From: Martinezella rhizogenes
GTDB taxonomy: Bacteria; Pseudomonadota; Alphaproteobacteria; Rhizobiales; Rhizobiaceae
DNA length: 64,000 nucleotides
Direction: 5' to 3'
Assembly: GCF_007002745.1 (NCBI RefSeq)
Contig: NZ_SGNY01000001.1
Span: 620,001-684,000 of the forward strand
Below the pieces are notes generated by a model, which had not been told where the DNA came from, did no database searches, and saw nothing but the letters and a program-made list of their open reading frames with translations. Each line of letters opens with the position of its first letter. Within the stretch, counting starts at the first letter, position 1. This document shows, one piece after another, positions 35,219-47,174 of the stretch. Both the position numbers and the translations under genes were made by a program.

Positions 35219-36523
35219 ATGTTAAAAGATCAGGATCGCATCTTTACCAATCTCTACGGCCTCAAGGACAAGTCCCTGAAGGGCGTGAGAGCGCGCGGCC
35301 ATTGGGACGGCACCAAGCAGATCATCGAAAAGGGCCGTGACTGGATCATCAACGAGATGAAGGCTTCCGGCCTTCGCGGTCGCGGTGGCGCTGGCTTCCC
35401 GACGGGTCTCAAATGGTCCTTCATGCCGAAGGAAAATGACGGCCGTCCGCATTATCTCGTCGTCAACGCCGACGAATCCGAACCCGGCACCTGCAAGGAC
35501 CGCGAAATCCTGCGCAATGATCCGCATACGCTGATCGAAGGCTGCGTGATCGCCGGTTTCGCCATGGGCGCGCATACCGCCTATATCTACGTGCGCGGCG
35601 AATATATGCGTGAGCGTGAAGCGCTTCAGGCGGCCATCGACGAGTGCTACGATGCCGGCCTGCTCGGCAAGAACAACAAGAATGGCTGGGATTTCGACAT
35701 CTACGTCCATCACGGCGCGGGTGCCTATATCTGCGGTGAAGAGACGGCTCTGCTCGAAAGCCTTGAAGGCAAGAAGGGCCAGCCGCGCCTCAAGCCGCCG
35801 TTCCCGGCCAATATGGGTCTTTACGGCTGCCCGACGACCGTCAACAACGTTGAATCGATCGCCGTTGCGCCGACCATCCTGCGCCGTGGCGCTGCCTGGT
35901 TCTCGGGGATCGGCCGTCCGAACAATGTCGGTACCAAGCTGTTCATGGTGTCAGGCCATGTGGAGCGTCCGTGCACCTTCGAAGATGCGCTGGGCCTGTC
36001 CTTCCGTGAACTGATCGAACACCATTGCGGTGGCATTCGCGGCGGCTGGGACAATCTGCTTGGCGTCATCCCCGGCGGCGCATCCTGCCCCATCGTGCGC
36101 GGTGAGGACATGAAGGACGCCATCATGGACTTTGACGGCATGCGCGAAGTGAAGTCTTCCTTCGGCACCGGCGGCATGATTGTCATGGACAAGTCCACCG
36201 ACGTCATCAAGGCGATTGCCCGCATCGCGGCTTTCTTCAAGCATGAAAGCTGCGGCCAGTGCACGCCGTGCCGCGAAGGCACCGGCTGGATGTGGCGCGT
36301 GCTGGAGCGCATGGTCAAGGGTAATGCGCAGAAGCGCGAAATCGACATGCTGTTTGAAGTGACCAAGCAGATCGAAGGCCATACCATCTGTGCGCTCGGC
36401 GACGCCGCCGCATGGCCGGTACAGGCGCTGATCCGCAATTTCCGTCCGGAAATCGAAAAGCGCATCGACCAATATACCTACAGGGCCATGGATGATGGCG
36501 CTGTTCTGGAAGCCGCTGAATAA
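35219..36523 (+). CDS. nuoF: NADH-quinone oxidoreductase subunit F
   Basis: The 51-kDa NADH- and FMN-binding subunit, 434 residues. The NADH/FMN loop is [16 protein letters not shown], followed by [19 protein letters not shown] and the second glycine-rich region [18 protein letters not shown]. The [4Fe-4S] cluster N3 is bound by [12 protein letters not shown] and a downstream Cys in [13 protein letters not shown]. It is followed by a 149-bp gap with a palindrome before nuoG, the largest gap but one in the operon. Confidence 0.98.
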   Translation: MLKDQDRIFTNLYGLKDKSLKGVRARGHWDGTKQIIEKGRDWIINEMKASGLRGRGGAGFPTGLKWSFMPKENDGRPHYLVVNADESEPGTCKDREILRNDPHTLIEGCVIAGFAMGAHTAYIYVRGEYMREREALQAAIDECYDAGLLGKNNKNGWDFDIYVHHGAGAYICGEETALLESLEGKKGQPRLKPPFPANMGLYGCPTTVNNVESIAVAPTILRRGAAWFSGIGRPNNVGTKLFMVSGHVERPCTFEDALGLSFRELIEHHCGGIRGGWDNLLGVIPGGASCPIVRGEDMKDAIMDFDGMREVKSSFGTGGMIVMDKSTDVIKAIARIAAFFKHESCGQCTPCREGTGWMWRVLERMVKGNAQKREIDMLFEVTKQIEGHTICALGDAAAWPVQALIRNFRPEIEKRIDQYTYRAMDDGAVLEAAE

Positions 36524-36672
36524 GCATCGAAGGCTTCGAGCGGAGCCGGAAATTTCCGGCCCCGCAACACCATGAAACGTCTGGCAAACCTTCGGATGCC
36601 GGGCGCGATTAAGGATTTGTTGCGGACCGTGTGAGACATGGGACGAACAGGCAACAGGACGTAAGTAGAACC

Positions 36673-38754
36673 ATGGCAAAGCTCAAGGTTGACGGTAAAG
36701 AGATCGAGGTTCCGGATCATTTCACGCTGTTGCAGGCGTGCGAGGAGGCTGGTGCCGAAGTTCCGCGCTTTTGTTTTCATGAGCGCTTGTCGGTCGCGGG
36801 TAACTGCCGCATGTGTCTCATCGAGGTGAAGGGCGGACCGCCCAAGCCGGCCGCCTCCTGCGCCATGGGCGTGCGCGATGTTCGCGGCGGCCCGAACGGC
36901 GAATTGCCTGAGGTTTTCACCAATACGCCGATGGTCAAGAAGGCCCGCGAAGGCGTGATGGAATTCCTGCTCATCAACCATCCGCTGGATTGCCCGATCT
37001 GCGACCAGGGTGGTGAATGCGACCTGCAGGACCAGGCCATGGCCTTCGGTATCGCCGGTTCGCGTTATGCGGAAAACAAGCGCGCGGTTGAAGACAAATA
37101 TATCGGACCGCTGGTCAAGACGGTCATGAACCGTTGCATCCACTGCACGCGCTGCGTCCGTTTCACCACGGAAGTTGCCGGTATCGCCGAACTGGGCCTT
37201 ATCGGCCGCGGCGAAGATGCCGAAATCACCACCTATCTCGAGCAGGCCATGACCTCGGAGCTGCAGGGCAACGTTGTTGACCTCTGCCCGGTCGGCGCGC
37301 TCACCTCCAAGCCTTTCGCCTTCACCGCCCGTCCGTGGGAACTGAACAAGACCGAAACCATCGACGTGATGGACGCGCTCGGTTCGGCCATCCGCGTCGA
37401 TACCCGTGGCCGCGAAGTCATGCGCGTCATGCCGCGCGTCAACGAGGCGATCAACGAAGAGTGGATTTCCGACAAGAGCCGCTTCATCTGGGACGGCCTG
37501 AAGACGCAGCGCCTTGACCGGCCTTACGTCCGCAAGGATGGCCGCCTGCTGCCCGCCACCTGGGGCGAAGCCTTCGGTGCGATCAAGCAGGCTGTTGCCG
37601 CAACATCCGGCAACAAGATCGGCGCGATCGCCGGCGATCTGTCTTCCGTTGAAGAAATGTTCGCGCTGAAGTCGCTTCTCGCCTCGCTCGGTTCGGCCAA
37701 TGTCGATTGCCGTCAGGATGGCGCAGCGCTTGATCCGTCTTTGGGTCGCGCCAGCTATATCTTCAATTCCACCATTGAAGGCATCGAGCAGGCGGACGCA
37801 CTGCTGATCGTTGGCGCTAACCCGCGTTTCGAAGCGGCTGTCCTCAACGCCCGCATCCGCAAGCGCTGGCGTCGTGGCGGTTTCCCGATCGGCGTGATCG
37901 GCGAAGCTGGTGAACTGCGCTACAATTATGAATATCTCGGCTCGGGTGCTGAAACGCTCTCCGATCTGGCCAATGGCTCGCACAGCTTCGTTGACAAGCT
38001 GAAGTCCGCCAAGAACCCGCTGATCATCATCGGTCAGGGCGCTCTTGCCCGCGCCGATGGTGCCGCCGTGCTCACTGCTGCTGCCAAGCTCGCCGTTTCG
38101 GTCGGTGCTGTCAGCGAAGAGTGGAACGGTTTCTCCGTTCTGCACACTGCAGCTGCCCGCGTTGGCGGTCTCGATATCGGCTTCGTGCCGGGCGAGGGCG
38201 GTGTTGCCGCCGCTGAAATGGTCGCCTCCATGGATGTTCTTTTCCTGCTCGGCGCCGATGAACTCGATCTGTCGAACAAGGGCGCCAAGTTCACCGTTTA
38301 TATCGGCAGCCATGGCGATCAGGGCGCGATGAACGCCGACGTCATCCTTCCGGGTGCGGCCTATACCGAAAAATCCGGTATCTGGGTCAACACCGAAGGC
38401 CGTGTGCAGGTGGGCAACCGCGCCGGTTTCGCACCGGGCGAAGCTCGCGAAGACTGGGCGATCCTGCGTGCGCTGTCCGACGTTCTCGGCAAGAAGCTGC
38501 CGTTCGATTCGCTGTCGGCGCTGCGCGGTCAGCTTTATGTCGCGCATCCGAATCTGGCGGAAACCGACGAGATCGTCGCCGGCAAGGCTACGGATATCGA
38601 GGCTTTGGCCGGCAAGACCGGCTCGCTCAACAAGTCGGCGTTTGCTTCGCCGGTAAAAGACTTTTATTTGACGAACCCGATTGCGCGTGCATCCGCCGTC
38701 ATGGCCGAGTGTTCCGCATTGGCCCGCAACAATTTCCAGGCTGCGGCAGAGTAA
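36673..38754 (+). CDS. nuoG: NADH-quinone oxidoreductase subunit G
   Basis: The 75-kDa iron-sulfur subunit, 693 residues. Starting at the ATG at 36673 ([20 protein letters not shown]) it has the N-terminal 2Fe-2S fold ([26 protein letters not shown] in parts), a His-Cys3 cluster motif ([16 protein letters not shown]), a 4Fe-4S motif ([12 protein letters not shown]), and the molybdopterin-oxidoreductase-like C-terminal domain that lacks a cofactor in this family. An ATG at 36631 would add 14 unconserved residues. It belongs to the short mitochondrial-like type. Confidence 0.97.
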   Translation: MAKLKVDGKEIEVPDHFTLLQACEEAGAEVPRFCFHERLSVAGNCRMCLIEVKGGPPKPAASCAMGVRDVRGGPNGELPEVFTNTPMVKKAREGVMEFLLINHPLDCPICDQGGECDLQDQAMAFGIAGSRYAENKRAVEDKYIGPLVKTVMNRCIHCTRCVRFTTEVAGIAELGLIGRGEDAEITTYLEQAMTSELQGNVVDLCPVGALTSKPFAFTARPWELNKTETIDVMDALGSAIRVDTRGREVMRVMPRVNEAINEEWISDKSRFIWDGLKTQRLDRPYVRKDGRLLPATWGEAFGAIKQAVAATSGNKIGAIAGDLSSVEEMFALKSLLASLGSANVDCRQDGAALDPSLGRASYIFNSTIEGIEQADALLIVGANPRFEAAVLNARIRKRWRRGGFPIGVIGEAGELRYNYEYLGSGAETLSDLANGSHSFVDKLKSAKNPLIIIGQGALARADGAAVLTAAAKLAVSVGAVSEEWNGFSVLHTAAARVGGLDIGFVPGEGGVAAAEMVASMDVLFLLGADELDLSNKGAKFTVYIGSHGDQGAMNADVILPGAAYTEKSGIWVNTEGRVQVGNRAGFAPGEAREDWAILRALSDVLGKKLPFDSLSALRGQLYVAHPNLAETDEIVAGKATDIEALAGKTGSLNKSAFASPVKDFYLTNPIARASAVMAECSALARNNFQAAAE

Positions 38755-38767
38755 GGGTAGGGGATTT

Positions 38768-39814
38768 ATGGAACAGTTTTTCTGGAGCTACGTCTGGCCC
38801 GCGCTGATCATGGTCGGCCAGTCCCTGCTGCTTCTCGTTTGCCTTCTGGTGGCCATCGCCTTCCTTCTGCTTGCCGACCGCAAGGTCTGGGCGGCCGTGC
38901 AGCTGCGCCGTGGTCCGAACGTTGTTGGTCCCTTCGGTCTCTTCCAGTCCTTCGCCGACCTTTTGAAGTTCATCCTCAAGGAACCGGTCATTCCGGCCGG
39001 CGCCAACAAGGCGGTCTTCCTTCTGGCGCCGCTGGTTGCCGTGACGCTGGCGCTCGCCACCTACGCGGTCATTCCCTTCGCCGATGGCTGGGTCGTCGCC
39101 AATATCAATGTGGGCATTCTCTACATCTTCGCGATTTCTTCGCTTGAAGTGTACGGCATCATCATGGGCGGCTGGGCTTCGAACTCGAAATATCCGTTCC
39201 TCGGCGCGCTGCGTTCGGCCGCGCAGATGGTGTCCTATGAAGTGTCGATCGGTCTCGTCATCGTCACGGTTCTACTCTGCGTCGGCTCGCTGAACCTGAC
39301 GGATATCGTTCTTGCCCAGCGCACCGGCCTCGGCACGATGATCGGCCTGCCGGCCTCGTTCCTCGACTGGCACTGGCTGTCGCTGTTCCCGATGTTCATC
39401 GTGTTCTTCATTTCCGGCCTTGCCGAAACCAACCGTCCGCCCTTCGATCTTCCGGAAGCGGAATCGGAGCTTGTCGCCGGTCATATGGTCGAATATGGCT
39501 CGACGCCTTACATGATGTTCATGCTCGGCGAATATGCTGCGATCGTTCTGATCTGCTGCCTGACGACGATCCTGTTCCTTGGCGGCTGGCTGCCGATCGT
39601 GGATGTGTGGTTCCTGAACTGGGTGCCGGGCATCGTCTGGTTCGCGCTGAAGGGCTGCATGGTCTTCTTCATGATCGCGCTCACCAAGGCCTTCGTTCCG
39701 CGTTACCGTTATGACCAGCTCATGCGCCTTGGCTGGAAGGTTTTCCTGCCGCTGTCGCTCGCGATGGTCGTGATCGTTGCATTCGTATTGAAGCTGACGG
39801 GGTGGGCCGGTTGA
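38768..39814 (+). CDS. nuoH: NADH-quinone oxidoreductase subunit H
   Basis: Membrane subunit (ND1) at the junction with the peripheral arm, 348 residues with eight helices. It carries the conserved loops [24 protein letters not shown] and [24 protein letters not shown], which line the quinone channel, and ends near [18 protein letters not shown]. The ATG at 38768 is 13 bp after nuoG; longer in-frame starts overlap nuoG and lack homology. Confidence 0.98.
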   Translation: MEQFFWSYVWPALIMVGQSLLLLVCLLVAIAFLLLADRKVWAAVQLRRGPNVVGPFGLFQSFADLLKFILKEPVIPAGANKAVFLLAPLVAVTLALATYAVIPFADGWVVANINVGILYIFAISSLEVYGIIMGGWASNSKYPFLGALRSAAQMVSYEVSIGLVIVTVLLCVGSLNLTDIVLAQRTGLGTMIGLPASFLDWHWLSLFPMFIVFFISGLAETNRPPFDLPEAESELVAGHMVEYGSTPYMMFMLGEYAAIVLICCLTTILFLGGWLPIVDVWFLNWVPGIVWFALKGCMVFFMIALTKAFVPRYRYDQLMRLGWKVFLPLSLAMVVIVAFVLKLTGWAG

Positions 39815-39850
39815 TGTCCAAACTCCTCGCTCAAAGATCTGGAGACTGAG

Positions 39851-40342
39851 ATGGCAAGCCTCTCCCAAGCCGTCAATTCACTGTTCCTCAAGGAGTTCGT
39901 CGGCGCGATCCTGCTAACGATGCGCCACTTCTTCAAGCAGAAGGCGACGGTGAACTATCCTTTCGAAAAGGGCCCGGTCTCTCCGCGCTTCCGTGGTGAA
40001 CATGCGCTGCGCCGTTATCCGAACGGTGAAGAACGCTGCATCGCCTGCAAGCTGTGTGAAGCCATCTGTCCCGCTCAGGCGATCACCATCGAGGCCGGTC
40101 CGCGCCGCAATGACGGCACCCGTCGCACGGTGCGTTACGATATCGACATGGTGAAGTGCATCTATTGCGGCTTCTGCCAGGAAGCCTGCCCGGTGGATGC
40201 CATCGTCGAAGGCCCGAACTTCGAATTCGCGACGGAAACCCGCGAGGAGCTTTATTTCGACAAGCAGAGGCTTCTCGACAATGGCGACCGCTGGGAGCGT
40301 GAAATCGCGCGCAACCTCGCACTGGATGCACCTTACCGTTAA
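39851..40342 (+). CDS. nuoI: NADH-quinone oxidoreductase subunit I
   Basis: A 163-residue subunit with two [4Fe-4S] clusters (N6a and N6b) bound by [18 protein letters not shown] and [18 protein letters not shown]. The N-terminal amphipathic stretch ([18 protein letters not shown]) fits membrane contact, and the C terminus [15 protein letters not shown] is typical of alphaproteobacteria and mitochondria. Its stop codon lies inside the first of two strong hairpins that separate it from nuoJ. Confidence 0.98.
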   Translation: MASLSQAVNSLFLKEFVGAILLTMRHFFKQKATVNYPFEKGPVSPRFRGEHALRRYPNGEERCIACKLCEAICPAQAITIEAGPRRNDGTRRTVRYDIDMVKCIYCGFCQEACPVDAIVEGPNFEFATETREELYFDKQRLLDNGDRWEREIARNLALDAPYR

Positions 40343-40377
40343 GGTGCAACCGTCTTTCCGGGGGAGACCCCGGAAAG
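40327..40377 (+). other. Tandem intra-operon hairpins between nuoI and nuoJ
   Basis: Two perfect stem-loops follow each other. TGCACCTTA-ccg t-TAAGGTGCA (40327-40348, 9-bp stem) includes the nuoI stop codon, and CTTTCCGGGG-GAGA-CCCCGGAAAG (40354-40377, 10-bp stem) has a GNRA tetraloop. There is no T run, so they are not ordinary terminators. They may protect or process the long nuo message, or attenuate it. The full nuoI-nuoJ gap is 137 bp. Confidence 0.75.
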
Positions 40378-40479
40378 CGATGAAAAAGTAAAATGCCTGC
40401 GCGGTTTTCGCCGGCGGGGACGAAACGGGTGAGGGGGCTTGAAGCCATCTTCTCCCGATGAGGACAAGAAGGCACCAAG

Positions 40480-41094
40480 ATGGGTCTGCACGCTGTATTC
40501 TTTTATATATTCGCTTTCGTCGCCGTGGCGTCTGCGTTCATGGTCATCGCATCGAAGAACCCTGTTCATTCGGTGCTCTTCCTGATTTTGACCTTCTTCA
40601 ACGCAGCCGCGCTGTTCCTGCTGACGGGGGCCGAGTTCCTCGCCATGATCCTGCTGGTGGTCTATGTCGGCGCGGTCGCGGTGCTCTTCCTCTTCGTCGT
40701 CATGATGCTGGATGTGGATTTTGCCGAGCTCCGCTCCGGTGTGCTGCAATATGCGCCTGTCGGTGCGCTGATCGGCGTCATTCTGGCTGCCGAGCTGATC
40801 GTCGTGGTCGGCGGCAGCGTTCTGAACCCGGTTGCGGCAAAATCGATCACCATGCCGATCCCGCCGGCCGCAGAGCGCACCAATACTGCCGCGCTCGGTG
40901 ATGTGCTCTATACGAATTATGTCTACTTCTTCCAGCTCGCCGGTCTCGTGCTGCTGGTGGCCATGATCGGCGCCATCGTGCTGACCCTGCGTCATCGCAC
41001 CGACATCAAGCGGCAGGATATCTCCACGCAGGTCGGCCGCGACCCGAAGACCGCCGTCACCACGGTCAAGGTCAAGCCGGGCCAGGGCATCTGA
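40480..41094 (+). CDS. nuoJ: NADH-quinone oxidoreductase subunit J
   Basis: Membrane subunit J (ND6), 204 residues with five helices. Recognisable parts are ASKNPVHSVLFLILTFFNAAALFLL in two adjacent blocks, the conserved EFLAMILLVVYVGAVAVLFLFVVMML helix with its proton-path pi-bulge region, and a hydrophilic C-terminal tail. It follows the two hairpins and has AAGAAGG upstream of the start. Confidence 0.97.
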   Translation: MGLHAVFFYIFAFVAVASAFMVIASKNPVHSVLFLILTFFNAAALFLLTGAEFLAMILLVVYVGAVAVLFLFVVMMLDVDFAELRSGVLQYAPVGALIGVILAAELIVVVGGSVLNPVAAKSITMPIPPAAERTNTAALGDVLYTNYVYFFQLAGLVLLVAMIGAIVLTLRHRTDIKRQDISTQVGRDPKTAVTTVKVKPGQGI

Positions 41095-41121
41095 AGGCGA
41101 ACGGATCCAAGGAAACAGAAT

Positions 41122-41430
41122 ATGGAAATCGGTCTTTCCCACTACCTGACGGTCAGCGCCATCCTCTTCACGATCGGCGTGTTCGGCATCTTCCTCAACC
41201 GGAAGAACGTCATCGTCATCCTCATGTCGATCGAGCTTATCCTGCTTGCGGTCAACATCAACATGGTGGCCTTCTCGGCCTTCCTGAACGATATCGTCGG
41301 CCAGGTCTTCGCTTTGTTCATTCTGACCGTCGCAGCTGCCGAAGCGGCCATCGGTCTTGCAATACTCGTTGTCTTCTACCGCAACCGCGGATCGATCGCC
41401 GTCGAAGACGTCAATATGATGAAGGGCTGA
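41122..41430 (+). CDS. nuoK: NADH-quinone oxidoreductase subunit K
   Basis: Membrane subunit K (ND4L), 102 residues and three helices. Glu residues in the second and third helices ([17 protein letters not shown] and [15 protein letters not shown]) are the conserved proton-transfer acids. The gene is 27 bp after nuoJ and 7 bp before nuoL. Confidence 0.98.
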   Translation: MEIGLSHYLTVSAILFTIGVFGIFLNRKNVIVILMSIELILLAVNINMVAFSAFLNDIVGQVFALFILTVAAAEAAIGLAILVVFYRNRGSIAVEDVNMMKG

Positions 41431-41437
41431 TAAGGCT

Positions 41438-43435
41438 ATGATCTACAAGGCTATCGTCTTTCTTCCACTGATCGGCTTCCTGATCGCCGGCCTGTTCGGC
41501 CGCTCGATCGGCGCCAAGGCGTCGGAATATGTCACCACCGGTCTGATGATCGTGGTCGCCATCCTGTCGTGGATCGTCTTCTTCACCGTGGCACTCGCCC
41601 ATGGTGAGCCGGGCGAGGTGATCAAGGTTACTGTCCTGCGCTGGATCCAGTCCGGCGGCATCGACGTCGAATGGGCTTTCCGCATCGATACGCTGACGGC
41701 CGTCATGTTCGTCGTGGTCAACACGGTCTCGACGCTCGTGCACCTTTATTCGATCGGATACATGCACCACGATCCGCATCGTCCGCGCTTCTTTGCCTAT
41801 CTGTCGCTCTTCACCTTCGCCATGCTGATGCTGGTGACCTCCGACAACCTGCTGCAGATGTTCTTCGGCTGGGAAGGCGTGGGTCTGGCGTCCTATCTGC
41901 TGATCGGCTTCTGGTTCAAGAAACCTTCGGCTTCTGCAGCCGCCATGAAGGCCTTCATCGTCAACCGCGTCGGTGACTTCGGCTTCATCCTCGGCATTTC
42001 CGGCGTCTTCGTGCTGTTCGGCTCGATCAATCTCGAAACCGTCTTCGCTGCCGCCAGCACCTATCTGCCGGCCGAAGGTGCCGCTTCCAGCGAAACCGTC
42101 ATCAACCTGTTCGGCATGCAGCTGGACAAGGCCAATGCGATAACGGGCGTCTGCCTGCTGCTCTTCATGGGCGCCATGGGTAAATCGGCGCAGTTCCTGC
42201 TGCACACCTGGCTGCCGGACGCGATGGAAGGCCCGACCCCGGTGTCTGCCCTCATTCACGCCGCAACCATGGTCACCGCCGGCGTCTTCCTCGTCGCCCG
42301 CATGTCGCCGCTGTTTGAGCTGTCGCCGGATGCGCTGACCGTCGTGACGCTGATCGGTGCGATCACCGCCTTCTTCGCGGCAACCGTCGGCCTCGTGCAG
42401 AACGACATCAAGCGCGTGATTGCCTATTCGACCTGCTCGCAGCTCGGTTACATGTTCGTGGCGCTCGGCGTCGGCGCTTATGGCGCTGCCGTATTCCACC
42501 TCTTTACGCACGCCTTCTTCAAGGCCCTGCTGTTCTTGTGCGCCGGCTCGGTCATCCATGCCGTCGATGGCGAGCAGGACATGCGTTACATGGGTGGCCT
42601 GCGCAAGCATATCCCCATCACCTTCTGGACCATGACCGTTGGCACTCTGGCGCTGACCGGCGTCGGTATTCCGGGCACGATGATCGGTTTTGCCGGCTTC
42701 TTCTCGAAGGACGTCATCATCGAATCCGCTTACGCGTCCCATTCGGTTCTGTCCGGTTTCGCCTTCACGCTGCTGGTCATCGCCGCGCTGTTCACCAGCT
42801 TCTATTCCTGGCGTCTGGCTTTCATGACCTTCTTCGGCAAGCCGCGCGCATCTGCCGACGTCATGCACCATGTGCATGAATCGCCGATGGTCATGCTGAT
42901 CCCGCTTTTCATCCTCACGGTTGGCGCGATCTTTGCCGGTGTTGCCTTCGAGGGTTATTTCTTCGGCCACGAATATGCCGAGTTCTGGAAGGGCGCTCTG
43001 TTCACGCTTCCGGAAAATGAAATCCTCGAGGAATTCCACCACGTGCCGCTGTGGGTGAAGTGGAGCCCGTTCTTCGCCATGGCCCTTGGTTTCGTGACCG
43101 CCTGGTACATGTACATCAAGTCGCCGGAGACGCCGAAGCGTCTGGCAGCGACCCATCGTGGCCTCTACCAGTTCCTCCTCAACAAGTGGTACTTCGACGA
43201 ACTCTACGACTTCCTCTTCGTTCGTTCCGCAAAGGCGCTCGGCCGCTTCCTGTGGAAGAAGGGCGACGTCGCCGTCATCGACCATTATGGACCGAACGGC
43301 ATTGCAGCGCGTGTGGTTGACGTGACCAACCGCATGGTCCGCCTGCAATCCGGTTACCTCTATCATTATGCCTTTGCGATGCTGATCGGCATCGCGGCGC
43401 TTGTCACCTGGATGATGCTCGGGAGTGCCCTCTGA
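41438..43435 (+). CDS. nuoL: NADH-quinone oxidoreductase subunit L
   Basis: The distal antiporter-like subunit (ND5), 665 residues with about 16 helices and the long lateral helix near the C terminus. Conserved elements are [19 protein letters not shown] with the key Glu, [43 protein letters not shown] in two parts, and [20 protein letters not shown]. Its stop shares a base with the nuoM start (TGATG). Confidence 0.98.
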   Translation: MIYKAIVFLPLIGFLIAGLFGRSIGAKASEYVTTGLMIVVAILSWIVFFTVALAHGEPGEVIKVTVLRWIQSGGIDVEWAFRIDTLTAVMFVVVNTVSTLVHLYSIGYMHHDPHRPRFFAYLSLFTFAMLMLVTSDNLLQMFFGWEGVGLASYLLIGFWFKKPSASAAAMKAFIVNRVGDFGFILGISGVFVLFGSINLETVFAAASTYLPAEGAASSETVINLFGMQLDKANAITGVCLLLFMGAMGKSAQFLLHTWLPDAMEGPTPVSALIHAATMVTAGVFLVARMSPLFELSPDALTVVTLIGAITAFFAATVGLVQNDIKRVIAYSTCSQLGYMFVALGVGAYGAAVFHLFTHAFFKALLFLCAGSVIHAVDGEQDMRYMGGLRKHIPITFWTMTVGTLALTGVGIPGTMIGFAGFFSKDVIIESAYASHSVLSGFAFTLLVIAALFTSFYSWRLAFMTFFGKPRASADVMHHVHESPMVMLIPLFILTVGAIFAGVAFEGYFFGHEYAEFWKGALFTLPENEILEEFHHVPLWVKWSPFFAMALGFVTAWYMYIKSPETPKRLAATHRGLYQFLLNKWYFDELYDFLFVRSAKALGRFLWKKGDVAVIDHYGPNGIAARVVDVTNRMVRLQSGYLYHYAFAMLIGIAALVTWMMLGSAL

Positions 43436-44946
43436 TGACCGATTGGCCTATTCTTTCAACGGTCACCTTTCTGCCGCTCGTCGGCGTGGTGCTCCTGCTG
43501 CTGACAAATGAGAACGGCCCTTATGGTCGCCGCAACATTCTCAATGTCTCGCTGCTGACGACCGTTTTCACATTCCTCGTATCGCTGTTCATCTGGATCG
43601 GTTTCGATAATTCGAATCCCGGTTTCCAGATGGTCGAAAAACACGCCTGGTTCGGCAACATCGCTGCCTATCATCTGGGTGTCGACGGCATCTCCATGCT
43701 GTTCGTCATCCTCACCACCTTCCTCATGCCCTTCTGCGTGCTGGCAAGCTGGGAATCGATCGAGAAGCGCGTAAAGGAATACATGATCGCCTTCCTGCTT
43801 CTGGAAGTCGTCATGATCGGCGTCTTCGTGGCGCTGGATACGGTTCTCTTCTACGTCTTCTTCGAAGCGACGCTGATCCCGATGTTCATCATCATCGGCG
43901 TCTGGGGCGGCAAGGATCGCGTCTACGCGTCCTACAAATTCTTCCTCTACACGCTGCTCGGCTCGGTTCTGACCATGCTCGCCATCATGGCGATGTACTG
44001 GCAGTCCGGTACGACCGACATGACGGAACTGCTGAAATACGGCTTCCCGGCCGGCATGCAGACCTGGCTCTGGCTTGCCTGTTTTGCAGCCTTCTCGGTG
44101 AAGATGCCGATGTGGCCGGTACACACCTGGCTGCCCGACGCCCACGTTCAGGCACCGACTGCAGGCTCCGTCATTCTTGCCGGCGTCATGCTGAAGCTCG
44201 GCGGTTACGGTTTCATCCGCTTCTCGCTGTCGATGTTCCCGCTGGCTTCGGACTATTTCGCCCCCTTCGTCTTCACGCTGTCGGTACTCGCCATCATCTA
44301 CACCTCGCTGGTGGCGATGATGCAGGACGACATCAAGAAGCTGATTGCCTATTCTTCCGTCGCCCACATGGGTTACGTGACCATGGGCATCTTTGCCGCC
44401 AACGTTCAGGGCGTGCAGGGCGCGATCTTCCAGATGCTGTCGCACGGTATCGTGTCTGGCGCGCTCTTCCTCTGCGTCGGCGTTGTCTATGACCGGCTGC
44501 ATACCCGCGAGATTTCCGCCTATGGTGGTCTCGTCAACAATATGCCGAAATATGCCGTCGCCTTCATGATCTTCACCATGGCCAATGTCGGTCTGCCCGG
44601 CACCTCCGGCTTCGTTGGTGAATTCCTGACCCTGGTCGGCGTCTTCCGTGCCAACACGCTGGTCGCACTGTTTGCGGCAACCGGCGTCATCCTCTCGGCA
44701 GCCTATGCGCTGTGGCTTTACCGCCGCGTGATCTTCGGCGCGCTCGAGAAGGAAAGCCTGAAGTCGATGCTCGATCTGTCAACCCGCGAAAAGGTCATCC
44801 TTTATCCGCTGGTTGCGCTGACGATCTTCTTCGGTGTCTATCCGGCACCGGTGTTCGATGCGACAGCCGCATCGGTCGATCTTCTGGTAAACAACTATTC
44901 GGCTGCATTGCAGGCGGCGCAAAATGTTGCGCTCTCTATGAATTGA
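43435..44946 (+). CDS. nuoM: NADH-quinone oxidoreductase subunit M
   Basis: Antiporter-like subunit M (ND4), 503 residues. The conserved proton-path residues lie in [20 protein letters not shown] (Glu), in [20 protein letters not shown] (Lys) and in [17 protein letters not shown] (Lys). Fourteen helices are expected. The overlap with nuoL suggests coupled translation; nuoN follows after 18 bp. Confidence 0.98.
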   Translation: MTDWPILSTVTFLPLVGVVLLLLTNENGPYGRRNILNVSLLTTVFTFLVSLFIWIGFDNSNPGFQMVEKHAWFGNIAAYHLGVDGISMLFVILTTFLMPFCVLASWESIEKRVKEYMIAFLLLEVVMIGVFVALDTVLFYVFFEATLIPMFIIIGVWGGKDRVYASYKFFLYTLLGSVLTMLAIMAMYWQSGTTDMTELLKYGFPAGMQTWLWLACFAAFSVKMPMWPVHTWLPDAHVQAPTAGSVILAGVMLKLGGYGFIRFSLSMFPLASDYFAPFVFTLSVLAIIYTSLVAMMQDDIKKLIAYSSVAHMGYVTMGIFAANVQGVQGAIFQMLSHGIVSGALFLCVGVVYDRLHTREISAYGGLVNNMPKYAVAFMIFTMANVGLPGTSGFVGEFLTLVGVFRANTLVALFAATGVILSAAYALWLYRRVIFGALEKESLKSMLDLSTREKVILYPLVALTIFFGVYPAPVFDATAASVDLLVNNYSAALQAAQNVALSMN

Positions 44947-44964
44947 CGACAGGACCCGTTGGAC

Positions 44965-46407
44965 ATGACCGCTGAAATCCTTTTTGCCAGTCTGCACATT
45001 GCGACGCCCGAGCTGATCCTTGCGGTCGGCGCGCTGGCGCTGCTCATGATTGGCGTCTTCTCGGGCGACAAGTCGACAACGACGGTAACCGGCCTTGCCG
45101 TTGCCCTCCTGCTCGTCGTCGGTCTCTGGATCATTTTCGCCCCGGCGTCGGGCGTTGCCTTCGGCGGTGTCTACATCGCCGATTCCTTCGGCAATTTCAT
45201 GAAGGTGCTGGCGCTGATCGGCTCCATTACCGCCATGATCCTCGCTGTCGGCCAGGGCCGCTTCGAGCCGATCGGTCGTTTCGAATATCCGGTGCTGCTG
45301 GTTCTGGCGACTCTTGGCATCCTGCTGATGATCTCGGCCAACAACCTGATCTCGCTCTACATGGCGCTGGAACTGCAGTCGCTGGCACTTTACGTCGTCT
45401 GCGCCATCAACCGTGAAAGCCTGCGCTCCACGGAAGCTGGCCTGAAGTACTTCGTTCTCGGCGCGCTGTCCTCCGGCATGCTGCTTTACGGCATGTCGCT
45501 GGTCTATGGTTTCACCGGCAATACCGGCTTTAGTGAAATCGCCCAGGTTCTTGCGTCGGAAACCCGTTCGCTCGGCCTCGTCTTCGGTCTGGTCTTTGTT
45601 CTCGCCGGCCTTGCATTCAAGATTTCGGCCGTGCCGTTCCACATGTGGACGCCTGATGTTTATGAAGGCGCGCCGACCCCGGTCACCGCCTTCCTTTCGG
45701 CGGCTCCCAAGATCGGCGCCATGGCGATCTTCGTGCGCATCGTCGTTGACGCTTTCCAGCCGGTCTTTGCCGACTGGCAGCAGATCGTCGTTTTCATCTC
45801 CATCGCTTCGATGCTGCTCGGCTCGTTTGCCGCGATCGGCCAGAAGAACATCAAGCGCCTGATGGCCTATTCCTCCATCGGTCACATGGGTTATGCGCTG
45901 GTCGGTCTTGCCGCTGGCACGCAGGCAGGCATTTCGGGCGTCATTCTCTACATGACCATCTACATGGTCATGACGCTCGGCACCTTCGCCTGCATTCTCT
46001 CCATGCGCCGCAAGGAAATCGGCAATGTCGAAAATGTCGAGGATCTGGCCGGGCTTTCGTCCACCAACCCCTTCATGGCGGTGGTTCTGACGATCCTGAT
46101 GTTCTCGCTTGCCGGCATTCCGCCGCTCGCCGGCTTCTTCGGCAAATATTACGTCTTCCTTGCTGCGATCGAAGCCAAGCTCTATCCGCTGGCCGTCATC
46201 GGTGTGATCGGCTCGGTGGTCGGCGCTTATTATTATATCCGTATTGTCAAGGTCATGTGGTTTGATGAAGCCAAGGGCAGCTTCGAGCGTCCGGCGGGCG
46301 AACTGAAGGTGGTTTATGCGCTTTCGGGTCTGTTCGTTGTCGCTTTCGTCGTCTTTGGCGGTGCGCTTGGCAATGCCGTCACGGTTGCAGCAAAGACGTT
46401 CTTTTGA
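44965..46407 (+). CDS. nuoN: NADH-quinone oxidoreductase subunit N
   Basis: Antiporter-like subunit N (ND2), 480 residues from the ATG at 44965 ([21 protein letters not shown] split by a loop); a TTG six bases earlier is also in frame. Conserved segments are [58 protein letters not shown] in two blocks, and [19 protein letters not shown]. It is the last complex I gene, and its stop overlaps the longest possible birA frame. Confidence 0.98.
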   Translation: MTAEILFASLHIATPELILAVGALALLMIGVFSGDKSTTTVTGLAVALLLVVGLWIIFAPASGVAFGGVYIADSFGNFMKVLALIGSITAMILAVGQGRFEPIGRFEYPVLLVLATLGILLMISANNLISLYMALELQSLALYVVCAINRESLRSTEAGLKYFVLGALSSGMLLYGMSLVYGFTGNTGFSEIAQVLASETRSLGLVFGLVFVLAGLAFKISAVPFHMWTPDVYEGAPTPVTAFLSAAPKIGAMAIFVRIVVDAFQPVFADWQQIVVFISIASMLLGSFAAIGQKNIKRLMAYSSIGHMGYALVGLAAGTQAGISGVILYMTIYMVMTLGTFACILSMRRKEIGNVENVEDLAGLSSTNPFMAVVLTILMFSLAGIPPLAGFFGKYYVFLAAIEAKLYPLAVIGVIGSVVGAYYYIRIVKVMWFDEAKGSFERPAGELKVVYALSGLFVVAFVVFGGALGNAVTVAAKTFF

Positions 46408-46433
46408 TCGATACGCCGCGGCATACGGGCCGG

Positions 46434-47174
46434 ATGTCCATCGATGACTTCCGGCACGAGGCGATGGCGGAAACGCCATCGACCAACATCGAATGTTTCG
46501 CCCGTGCAAGGGCGGGCGATGGCGGCAATCTGTGGGTTACCGCCATCCGCCAGACCGGCGGGCGCGGGCGTCGCGGCCGGCCATGGGTCTCCGAACCCGG
46601 TAATCTCTACGCCTCGCTCCTCCTCATCGATCCTGCGCCGATGGACCGTATCGGCTCTTTGCCGCTTGCCTTTGCACTGGCTGTCTATCGCGCCATCCGC
46701 GCGGTCTTGCCGACAGGCGGCGCGCCGCTTGAGATCAAATGGCCGAACGACGTGCTGATTGGCCGTCAGAAAACCTGCGGCATTTTGATGGAAGCGGAGC
46801 TTCTGCCGGATGGGCGGCGGGCAATCGTCATCGGCATCGGTATCAATATCGCCCATAAGCCGGATAATCCGCTTTATCCCGTCACCATGCTGTCCGAACA
46901 CGGCGCTTCCTGCTCTGCCGATGAGCTTTTCGCGCATCTCTTTCGGGAAACGGCGGATGTGCTGCGAGATTGGGATGAGGGCAGGGGCGTCGCCGGTGTC
47001 ATGGCTGGCTGGCGGGAGGCTGCCTGCGGTATCGGCGAACATATCACCGTCAATTTCCCGGATCGTTCGATCGGCGGGCGTTTCGTCGGAATTGATGATA
47101 ATGGTTATCTGCTGCTGGACGAGGACGAGGGCGCAAGGCGCTCCATTGCAGCCGGCGACGTGTTTTTTGGATGA
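46434..47174 (+). CDS. birA: Biotin--[acetyl-CoA-carboxylase] ligase
   Basis: Attaches biotin to the carboxyl carrier protein of acetyl-CoA carboxylase and related enzymes. The 246-residue protein has only the catalytic and small C-terminal domains and no N-terminal helix-turn-helix, so it is not the BirA repressor type. The biotinyl-AMP loop is TGGRGRRGRPWVSEPGNLYASLLL in two segments (GRGRRGRPW at 43-51), then LEIKWPNDVLIG with the catalytic Lys, and KTCGILMEAEL. The ATG at 46434 is used; a TTG at 46404 overlapping nuoN is in frame. It is probably co-transcribed with the nuo operon. Confidence 0.93.
   Translation: MSIDDFRHEAMAETPSTNIECFARARAGDGGNLWVTAIRQTGGRGRRGRPWVSEPGNLYASLLLIDPAPMDRIGSLPLAFALAVYRAIRAVLPTGGAPLEIKWPNDVLIGRQKTCGILMEAELLPDGRRAIVIGIGINIAHKPDNPLYPVTMLSEHGASCSADELFAHLFRETADVLRDWDEGRGVAGVMAGWREAACGIGEHITVNFPDRSIGGRFVGIDDNGYLLLDEDEGARRSIAAGDVFFG

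Noticed and set aside
36478-38547. Long minus-strand open frame over nuoG
   Set aside because: Antisense to a certain complex I gene; no ribosome binding site, no family pattern.
41411-43366. Long minus-strand open frame over nuoL
   Set aside because: Antisense shadow caused by codon bias; low-complexity H/Q/E-rich translation.
46404-46433. TTG start of birA overlapping nuoN
   Set aside because: It adds ten residues that do not belong to the biotin ligase domain; an ATG at 46434 fits better.
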